5,053 nucleotides of DNA from an uncultured Collinsella sp. (lineage in GTDB: Bacteria > Actinomycetota > Coriobacteriia > Coriobacteriales > Coriobacteriaceae), in assembly GCA_958443265.1 (NCBI GenBank), contig CAUCKA010000052.1, forward strand, positions 1 to 5,053, in the 5' to 3' direction. The translations under genes and the position numbers were made by a program. How positions within the stretch are numbered: position 1 is the first letter of the stretch; each line of letters starts with the position of its first letter. Below, one piece after another: positions 1 through 4,016 of this stretch. The notes under the pieces are model-generated. The model had not been told where the DNA came from. It did not search any database and worked only from the letters and a program-made list of their open reading frames with translations.

Positions 1-14
1 CCGCACATGTGCGG
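1..14. repeat. 14-bp perfect palindrome at window edge
   Basis: The first 14 bases, CCGCACATGTGCGG, equal their own reverse complement. No T-run follows, so it does not read as an intrinsic terminator. It may be part of a longer structure cut off by the window edge, or a binding site belonging to the unseen upstream gene. Only the palindrome itself is certain. Confidence 0.4.
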
Positions 15-66
15 ATGAATGTGGGAGGTGTTCGGATAAAGTCGATAATCAAGGCCGGACAGCCCC

Positions 67-118
67 AAAAATTTTTTCAAAAAAGTTGTTGCGCGCCGGA
101 CAGACTTCTGTGTATACT
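67..118 (+). promoter_or_regulatory. tRNA-Asp promoter with UP element
   Basis: The -10 box is TATACT at 113-118. An 18-bp spacer separates it from a TTGCGC -35 box at 89-94. Directly upstream, at 67-84, is an A-tract/T-tract/A-tract (five A, six T, C, six A). It falls where the alpha-CTD-binding UP element should be (about -59 to -38 for a start near 125) and resembles its known consensus. The bases just after the -10 are C-rich, a discriminator type often found at growth-rate-controlled stable RNA promoters. The boxes are seen in the sequence; strength and control are inferred. Confidence 0.7.
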
Positions 119-164
119 AATCCCCGCAGCGCACGCGAGCGGAAACAAACGCGAACGACTGCCT

Positions 165-242
<78 letters not shown>

Positions 243-250
243 ACGCAATT

Positions 251-278
251 AAAGCCACGTCTTCGGACGTGGCTTTTT
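251..278 (+). terminator. Rho-independent terminator of tRNA-Asp
   Basis: The stem GCCACGTC/GACGTGGC encloses a TTCG tetraloop (254-273), preceded by AAA and followed by five T (274-278). It is a textbook intrinsic terminator just past the encoded CCA. Confidence 0.95.
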
Positions 279-412
279 GCGTTTGATGCACTTTGTTTCG
301 ATAGAACGATCGCCCTGGTGCATCTTCGCCCAGAATCCCCGCGCCTTCGGGAACGCAAGTAAAATCTAATAAGTATATTTGTCTGAACAACAGCTTTGTT
401 GCGCAACACCTG
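279..412. other. Intergenic region, no gene seen
   Basis: No credible open frame or RNA gene was found between the tRNA terminator and the rrf2 promoter. Long frames that cross here are read-throughs of the tRNA on the opposite strand. A spaced inverted pair GATGCA (285-290) / TGCATC (319-324) is present but too short to interpret. AT content rises from about 360 towards the promoter. Confidence 0.6.
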
Positions 413-426
413 TTCAACGAGACAGG
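386..426 (+). promoter_or_regulatory. Overlapping inverted repeats at rrf2 promoter (candidate operator)
   Basis: Three dyads are stacked here: AACAA/TTGTT at 386-390/396-400, the perfect 12-bp palindrome TGTTGCGCAACA at 397-408, and CCTGT-N8-ACAGG at 409-426. The last encloses the proposed -35 box. Rrf2-family regulators such as IscR and NsrR commonly bind dyads in their own promoters, so autoregulation is a reasonable inference. None of these matches a published operator that I can recall exactly. Confidence 0.45.
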
Positions 427-441
427 GGGTTAGGTTATACT
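413..441 (+). promoter_or_regulatory. Candidate promoter of the rrf2 gene cluster
   Basis: A TATACT -10 box lies at 436-441, 17 bp downstream of TTCAAC (413-418), a weak -35 that would suit an activated or repressed promoter. The -10 and its 3' flank (TATACTAA) match those of the tRNA promoter in this window. Transcription would start near 448, giving a leader of about 155 nt before the regulator gene. Confidence 0.55.
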
Positions 442-601
442 AAATTGCACTGTGCGCCGCATCTGATGCATTTCGCTCCAAGCGCGGCACTCAGTGGATA
501 TCTGATTTACCATTTGGATGTCCTGGCGGTCATTTAGCGTCTCGACACAAGCTCGGCCCCGGAGCTCGTTCGAGCTGTTCGTATTCCTTGAAAGGGGAAA
601 A
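442..601 (+). promoter_or_regulatory. Structured 5' leader of rrf2
   Basis: The predicted leader contains GGATATC (496-502) pairing with GATGTCC (517-523), with one G-U pair. Further on are three AGCTC/GAGCT-type segments. AGCTC (550-554) can pair with GAGCT (562-566), while AGCTCG (563-568) can pair with CGAGCT (571-576). The two hairpins share bases and exclude each other. I recognise no known riboswitch class. An RBS (AAAGGGG, 591-597) precedes the ATG at 602. Confidence 0.35.
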
Positions 602-1087
602 ATGGACATATCGAGGAAGACTGATTACGCCCTTCGTATGTTGGCGATGCTTGCCGAGGATCCGGAGTGCTTGCTTTCTGTTCGCACCGCTGCCGAAGAG
701 GTCAATGTCCCGTATTCGTTTGCCCGCTCGATTCAGCACGGTTTGGTCCAGGCCGGTATTGTGGAGAGCCTGCGTGGCGTCCACGGTGGCATGCGTCTCA
801 AGGTCAGTCCGGACGACGTTACTATCCGCCAAGTCGTCGAGGCCGTTCAGGGTCCTATGGTTATGAACGATTGCACCGCGCCCGATGGTGACTGTGCGCG
901 CATGGGCGCGTGCTGCTATCATCCCCTGTGGGCCGGAGCTCAGGCGTTGATGCGCGACTACCTCGATTCCGTTTCGCTCGGCGATATCGTCGCTCACCGC
1001 CAGTTCCCGGCTGTTGATCCCAAGTTCGCCGACCGCGATGCGTTTCCCGAGTACGCCACCTGCGCGTGCGCTTGCCGGGAGGAATAG
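602..1087 (+). CDS. Rrf2-family transcriptional regulator (IscR/NsrR-like, Fe-S type)
   Basis: The 161-residue product is a DNA-binding regulator. It opens with MDISRKTDYALRML, the conserved start of the Rrf2 family, which fixes the start at 602. AAAGGGG lies four bases upstream; the in-frame ATG at 518 has no RBS and would add 28 residues foreign to the family. A winged helix-turn-helix spans about residues 25-66, with GVHGGMRL as the wing. Cys91, Cys98 and Cys104 (plus Cys105) sit where IscR and NsrR bind a [2Fe-2S] or [4Fe-4S] cluster, so sensing of iron-sulfur status, NO or oxidants is likely. Unusually, the C-terminus adds a second cysteine group, CACAC (Cys154, 156, 158). A MutY-like gene follows after 21 nt and rubrerythrin comes next, suggesting a stress regulon. 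The family is certain; the signal and targets are inferred. Confidence 0.93.
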   Translation: MDISRKTDYALRMLAMLAEDPECLLSVRTAAEEVNVPYSFARSIQHGLVQAGIVESLRGVHGGMRLKVSPDDVTIRQVVEAVQGPMVMNDCTAPDGDCARMGACCYHPLWAGAQALMRDYLDSVSLGDIVAHRQFPAVDPKFADRDAFPEYATCACACREE

Positions 1088-1095
1088 CGCAGCAT

Positions 1096-1101
1096 AAGGA
1101 G
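1096..1101 (+). promoter_or_regulatory. RBS of the MutY-like gene
   Basis: AAGGAG with a 7-nt spacer precedes the ATG at 1109. It fixes this start over the out-of-frame start at 1066 and indicates translation from the rrf2 transcript, whose stop lies 21 nt before the ATG. Confidence 0.85.
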
Positions 1102-1108
1102 CATTGCC

Positions 1109-2014
1109 ATGATTCAGGACCCCTTTCGTTCGATGATTCGTTCGGAAGGGGTCCTGCGTTATCGCGACCTTCCGTGGCGCCGCACGCGCGACCCGTATAT
1201 CATCTGGCTTTCCGAGGTCATGCTGCAACAGACGCAGGTGCCGCGCGTGGAGACGCGCATGCCGGCGTGGCTCGATCGCTTTCCGACCATTCAGGCGCTC
1301 GCTCAGGCCGCTCCTTCCGATGTTTTGGACGCTTGGCAGGGGATGGGCTACAACCGACGCGCTCTGGCGCTCCATAGGGCCGCGCAGTGCGTTGTGGAGG
1401 ACTGGGATGGGGAGTTTCCGCGCGAGACGCGCGATCTGGTCGCGCTGCCCGGTATTGGCCCGGCGACGGCGCAGGGCATCCGTGCGTTTGCGTTTGATCT
1501 TCCGGGTGTGTATCTGGAGACCAACGTGCGCACGGTCTTTCTGCATCATTTCTTTCCCGATGTGCCGGCTGTCCCCGATCGCGAGCTGGTGCCGCTGATT
1601 CAGGCCGCCTGTCCGGCAGCCCCCGGCACGGCGGCGGACGAGATCGCACCCTTTGCCGTGCCGCTCGATGATGCCGACACGCCGCGCGCGTGGTATTACG
1701 CGTTGCTAGATTACGGCGCATATCTAAAAAAGACGTTGCCCAATCCGTCCAGGCGCTCGGCGGGCTATAGCCGTCAATCAAAGTTTGAGGGCTCGCGTCG
1801 CCAAAAGCGCGCCCACATTGTGCGCATGCTGCTGGCGGCGCGCGATGGGCAGCCGGCAGGCATTACGCTCGATGAAGCCGTTGCAGGCGTTAACGAGATG
1901 GAGACGGCAGCCGGTCGCGGGCCGGTCGAGTGCGACTTGATCGCGGGCATTCTAGCTGACTTGGAGCGCGAGGGCTTTTGCCGAGCCGAGGACGATCGTT
2001 GGTTGAGCGTGTAG
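1109..2014 (+). CDS. MutY-like HhH-GPD DNA glycosylase, Fe-S-less and Glu-substituted
   Basis: The 301-residue product is a base-excision repair glycosylase of the HhH-GPD superfamily, closest by eye to adenine glycosylase MutY, which removes A opposite 8-oxoguanine. LPWR (21-24) and the block around WLSEVMLQQTQV (33-44) match MutY, including Glu36 for E. coli Glu37. The helix-hairpin-helix LPGIG is at 113-117. Three departures matter. The catalytic Asp of MutY (DGNV) is Glu137 here (ETNV). Tyr82 of E. coli MutY corresponds to Asn (GYNRRA, 80-85). The four-cysteine [4Fe-4S] loop is absent, since no cysteines lie between 169 and 274. The C-terminal 8-oxoG-recognition (NUDIX-like) domain is also not apparent; about 230-301 looks like a small helical, winged-helix-like region. 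It is probably a divergent MutY-related clade, so substrate specificity is open. It is likely cotranscribed with the rrf2 gene. Codon use looks native and the frame is intact. Confidence 0.85.
   Translation: MIQDPFRSMIRSEGVLRYRDLPWRRTRDPYIIWLSEVMLQQTQVPRVETRMPAWLDRFPTIQALAQAAPSDVLDAWQGMGYNRRALALHRAAQCVVEDWDGEFPRETRDLVALPGIGPATAQGIRAFAFDLPGVYLETNVRTVFLHHFFPDVPAVPDRELVPLIQAACPAAPGTAADEIAPFAVPLDDADTPRAWYYALLDYGAYLKKTLPNPSRRSAGYSRQSKFEGSRRQKRAHIVRMLLAARDGQPAGITLDEAVAGVNEMETAAGRGPVECDLIAGILADLEREGFCRAEDDRWLSV
1115..1156 (+). repeat. 42-nt symmetric hairpin inside the start of the glycosylase gene
   Basis: CAGGACCCCTTTCG (1115-1128) pairs with CGGAAGGGGTCCTG (1143-1156). That is 14 bp, of which the outer 11 are perfect, with a single T-G pair at 1126/1145. 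Inside lie a TT/TT internal loop, a 3-bp stem CGA/TCG (1131-1133/1138-1140) and the loop TGAT. The structure begins four nucleotides after the start codon, within the ribosome footprint. There is no T-run after it, so it is not a standard terminator. Confidence 0.8.
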
Positions 2015-2128
2015 CCCGCTCAAATCTGAAGAACGGGATTGTAAGGTTTAAATTCTCGGCATGAGGGCATCCTAAAGACGAGGCCGCTCGAAGCCTACGG
2101 GCGGCATGCGTTGAAGGGAAGTACACCT
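2015..2128 (+). promoter_or_regulatory. Intergenic leader before rubrerythrin
   Basis: No U-rich terminator follows the glycosylase gene, so readthrough into rubrerythrin is possible. I find no strong promoter: TAAATT at 2049-2054 with CTGAAG at 2026-2031 (17-bp spacing) is the best, weak, candidate. A 7-bp hairpin GCCGCTC/GGGCGGC (2083-2089/2099-2105) sits just before the RBS. GAAGGGAA (2113-2120) with an 8-nt spacer selects the ATG at 2129. Confidence 0.4.
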
Positions 2129-2668
2129 ATGGATTTTGAGAATTCCCAAACCAAGAAGAACCTCGAGACCGCTTTTGCCGGTGAGTCCCAGGCACACACC
2201 AAGTATCGCTACTATGCCTCCAAGGCCAAAAAGGACGGCTACGTTCAGATCTCGAATATCTTTGCCGAGACGGCGGGCAACGAGTCCGAGCACGCCAAGC
2301 TGTGGTTTAAGTATCTGCACGACGGCGCCGTCCCCGATACCCTGGACAATCTGCGTGATGCCGCTGCGGGCGAGAACTACGAGTGGACCACGATGTACGA
2401 CGAGTTCGCCAAGACCGCCGAGGAGGAGGGTTTTGCCGAGATCGCCGAGAAGTTCCGTGGCGTCGCCGCCGTCGAGAAGGCCCACGAGGAGCGCTACAAC
2501 AAACTCGTCGAGCGCATCGAGTCGGGCGAGGTGTTTGAGCGCGAGGGCGTGAAGGTGTGGAAGTGCCTGAACTGCGGGCACCTGCATGTTGGTGCCGAGG
2601 CGCCTGAGGTGTGCCCGGTGTGTAACCACCCGAAGGCGTACTTTGAGGAGCAGGTGGTGAACTACTAG
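2129..2668 (+). CDS. rbr: Rubrerythrin
   Basis: The 179-residue cytoplasmic protein is a standard-length rubrerythrin, a non-haem diiron peroxidase that reduces H2O2 using electrons from NAD(P)H-linked rubredoxin-type donors in anaerobes. The ferritin-like four-helix diiron domain covers about residues 1-140. Visible ligand motifs are Glu19 in AGESQAH, Glu52 and His55 in ESEHA, the EWTTMYDEFAKTAEEEGF block (85-102), and Glu116/His119/Glu120 in EKAHEE. The C-terminal rubredoxin domain has Cys146-x2-Cys149 and Cys162-x2-Cys165, the FeS4 site. The start is the ATG at 2129, with RBS GAAGGGAA 8 nt upstream. The in-frame TTG at 2111 lies inside the RBS region and would add six non-family residues. 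It follows the Rrf2 and glycosylase genes on the same strand and is plausibly part of the Rrf2 regulon. Its transcript would end in the repeat/terminator element 21 nt downstream. Confidence 0.97.
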   Translation: MDFENSQTKKNLETAFAGESQAHTKYRYYASKAKKDGYVQISNIFAETAGNESEHAKLWFKYLHDGAVPDTLDNLRDAAAGENYEWTTMYDEFAKTAEEEGFAEIAEKFRGVAAVEKAHEERYNKLVERIESGEVFEREGVKVWKCLNCGHLHVGAEAPEVCPVCNHPKAYFEEQVVNY

Positions 2669-2689
2669 CGCGTGGCGCTAGCGTGAGCT

Positions 2690-2856
2690 GGGCCGGGAGG
2701 GCCGGACTACCTTCCCTCCTCGCTCACGGCTTCGCAGGGTCGCGTTGAGGGAAGGTAGTCCGGCCCTCCCGGCCCGCTTTGGGTCGTCGCGTGCTCGTTA
2801 CTGAAAAGCTGATTAGAAGTTTGTGTGCCGCCCTTATGGGGCGGCACGTTTTTGTG
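2690..2856 (+). repeat. Intergenic element copy A: long hairpin, linker and terminator
   Basis: Perfect 29-bp arms occupy 2690-2718 and 2747-2775. Past a two-base mismatch, a CGC/GCG stem (2721-2723/2742-2744) closes an 18-nt loop beginning TCACGGCTTCGCAGG. A 58-nt segment (2776-2833) follows and runs into a Rho-independent terminator, then GTTTTTGTG. Copy B at 3597-3768 has the same plan. Its arms differ, but its loop, linker and terminator are nearly identical. The element starts 21 nt after the rubrerythrin stop and probably forms that mRNA's 3' end. No protein is credible here. Confidence 0.9.
2824..2853 (+). terminator. Rho-independent terminator in element A (after rbr)
   Basis: GTGCCGCCC (2825-2833) pairs with GGGCGGCAC (2839-2847) around a TTATG loop. 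An outer T-G pair (2824/2848) and five T (2849-2853) follow. Confidence 0.92.
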
Positions 2857-2866
2857 TGGGGGCTGG

Positions 2867-2945
2867 TTGGGACGGCACCGTTCATGGGTGGGGTACACTG
2901 GGTAGCGACTTTTAGCTTATCTACTACCTGATGGGGTGTTTTTGT
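2867..2945 (+). promoter_or_regulatory. Weak candidate promoter and leader of the membrane-protein gene
   Basis: TACACT at 2894-2899 could be a -10 box. The best -35-like match, TTGGGA (2867-2872), lies 21 bp away, too far for a standard promoter. Since a strong terminator ends at 2853, some promoter must lie here. The RBS is GGGGTG (2933-2938), 7 nt before the ATG at 2946. Confidence 0.3.
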
Positions 2946-3578
2946 ATGGGTAAGAAATCTCGGGCTCGGGTGGCTGCTGCTGGGACTCGTAAGGATCCTG
3001 AGCGTCGGGTTGTTGAGCACGATAAGGGCGAGCGTGCCAATAAGGAGAAAAAGGTTGGTGCACACGCTCATCCCGACTGGGCGCCTCATTTGAATTCGGC
3101 TAGTGAGGACTTGACTGCCAAGCTGTTCACGATGGTCGAGGTCATCTTGGGTGTGGTGCCCGTGGTGGTTATCGGTTTGTTCCTGGCCTCGAAGGACGCC
3201 ACGAGCGTGGATAAGCTCACCGATGTCTTTTCGCAGGAGCCCTCGATGGTGGTCACGTTTATTTCTGCGTGCTTGCAGCCGTTTGTGGCGTACATGCTGT
3301 ATATGGTCTACCGCAAATACTGCGAGGGCGACGCTGGTTTTGTCGCCGGCAACCTGATTGGTCTTTTGTGCTCCGAGATCCTACTGCTCAATATCCCGGG
3401 CGTCATCGGCATGGGCATCTTGCTGTGGCGTGTCTGGCGTAATGTTGCTCCGCACTTTGAGAGCTGGCTGTTTGAGCGTCGCGTAATGGGCGTGCTGGTC
3501 GACATCGCGGGCTCGCTCGTGATCCTAGTCCTGGCGTTTATGTGTGCCACCGCAGCTCGAGGTCTCGCGGGCATGTAA
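2946..3578 (+). CDS. Hypothetical polytopic membrane protein
   Basis: I do not recognise this 210-residue protein. The N-terminal 50 residues are strongly charged and hydrophilic (many K, R and E, starting MGKKSRARV), likely a cytoplasmic tail. Hydrophobic segments follow at about 61-82, 101-122, 132-162 (one long or two short spans, containing NIPGVIGMGILLW) and 179-206, so four or five membrane spans are likely. The amphipathic stretch between the first two is acidic. No catalytic or transporter motif is visible. The start at 2946 is chosen because GGGGTG lies 7 nt upstream; an ATG at 2931 in the same frame would add MGCFC but has no RBS. The gene is flanked by direct copies of the long-hairpin element, and the downstream copy begins 18 nt after its stop and would terminate it. 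Confidence 0.8.
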   Translation: MGKKSRARVAAAGTRKDPERRVVEHDKGERANKEKKVGAHAHPDWAPHLNSASEDLTAKLFTMVEVILGVVPVVVIGLFLASKDATSVDKLTDVFSQEPSMVVTFISACLQPFVAYMLYMVYRKYCEGDAGFVAGNLIGLLCSEILLLNIPGVIGMGILLWRVWRNVAPHFESWLFERRVMGVLVDIAGSLVILVLAFMCATAARGLAGM

Positions 3579-3596
3579 AGCTGCCTTCACCGATTG

Positions 3597-3768
3597 CGGA
3601 GCACAGGGCGGGGAAACACCTTTCCCTCTCGCTCACGGCTCCGCAGGTCGCGCGAGGCAAAGGTGTTTCCCCGCCCTGTGCTCCGGCTTCGGGTCGTCGC
3701 GTGCTCGCTACTGAAAAACTGATAAGAAGTTAGCGTGCCGCCCCTTTTTGGGGCGGCACGTTTTTGTG
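3597..3768 (+). repeat. Intergenic element copy B: long hairpin, linker and terminator
   Basis: Perfect 27-bp arms occupy 3597-3623 and 3659-3685. Inside, a C/C mismatch is followed by CCTC/GAGG (3625-3628/3654-3657). A T/C mismatch and CGC/GCG (3630-3632/3650-3652) then close a 17-nt loop beginning TCACGGCTCCGCAGG. The 58-nt linker (3686-3743) matches copy A at 52 of 58 positions without gaps. The outer arm sequences are essentially unrelated to those of copy A, yet each copy is perfectly self-complementary. It starts 18 nt past the membrane-protein stop. Confidence 0.9.
3734..3765 (+). terminator. Rho-independent terminator in element B
   Basis: An 11-bp stem CGTGCCGCCCC/GGGGCGGCACG (3734-3744/3750-3760) encloses a T5 loop and is followed by five T (3761-3765). 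Compared with copy A, the outer pair is C-G instead of T-G, a compatible change. Confidence 0.95.
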
Positions 3769-4016
3769 GGGTCCCGGTCTCCACAATTTTCGTCAAGCTT
3801 TTGGTTAGATTTTGGTCAGCTGGCGTAAGGGTGGAAGGCCAAAAGATTGCTGGCGAAAAAAGCTCAGAGAAAGTGCTGGTAGGGGAGTTGTTGAGCTTTT
3901 CGACAGCTTTTGAGCAAAAGAAACTTTGTGGCTATCGCCGGCGATTGCGTTGTCGCGGTCATGGCGGTGCGGGATGCTGGTCGTAAGCGTCGAATGCCCC
4001 GATTTTGGAGGCCAAC
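3769..4016 (+). promoter_or_regulatory. Motif-rich upstream region of the small membrane protein
   Basis: No convincing gene lies here. Three tandem 11-12 bp units, TTTTCGTCAAGC, TTTTGGTTAGA and TTTTGGTCAGC, fill 3787-3820. A second tandem pair, AGCTTTTCGAC and AGCTTTTGAGC, fills 3894-3915. Inverted versions occur at GGCCAAAAG (3837-3845) and GCGAAAAAAGCTC. CTTTTG-AG-CAAAAG (3907-3920) is a dyad. The best promoter guess is TTGAGC (3910-3915), 17 bp, TATCGC (3933-3938), whose -10 overlaps the perfect palindrome ATCGCCGGCGAT (3934-3945). The repeated motifs are seen; the promoter is a weak inference. Confidence 0.4.

Noticed and set aside
54..103. Direct repeat GCCGGACAG at 54-62 and 95-103
   Set aside because: Nine bases in two copies in GC-rich DNA with no further context; most likely chance.
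466..537. 23-codon upstream open frame in the rrf2 leader
   Set aside because: It starts with ATG but has no ribosome binding site, and nothing in its short peptide (no codon runs typical of attenuators) supports a leader peptide.
518..601. 28-residue N-terminal extension of the Rrf2 protein starting at ATG 518
   Set aside because: There is no RBS upstream of 518, the extra residues do not fit the family, and the ATG at 602 has a good RBS and the canonical Rrf2 N-terminus.
530..1549. 339-codon frame on the minus strand opposite rrf2 and the glycosylase
   Set aside because: It is a long antisense shadow typical of GC-rich coding DNA. Both genes on the + strand have clear family signatures.
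2072..2629. Minus-strand frame opposite rubrerythrin
   Set aside because: Rubrerythrin on the + strand is unambiguous; the antisense frame is Leu/Val-rich low-complexity sequence.
2690..2775. Long hairpin as an invertible (phase-variable) switch
   Set aside because: The segment between the arms is only 28 bp and contains no promoter, and no recombinase gene is in the window.
2690..3768. Elements as CRISPR repeats, an insertion sequence or integron attC sites
   Set aside because: There are only two copies 910 bp apart with a gene between. There is no regular repeat-spacer array, no transposase or target duplication, and the attC core sites are not present.
2707..3796. Minus-strand frames at 2707-2898 and 3587-3796 that share peptide pieces (around EHATT)
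   Set aside because: The similarity comes from the conserved non-coding element read in the same frame. The frames run through a long hairpin and a terminator, and the arm-encoded parts do not match.
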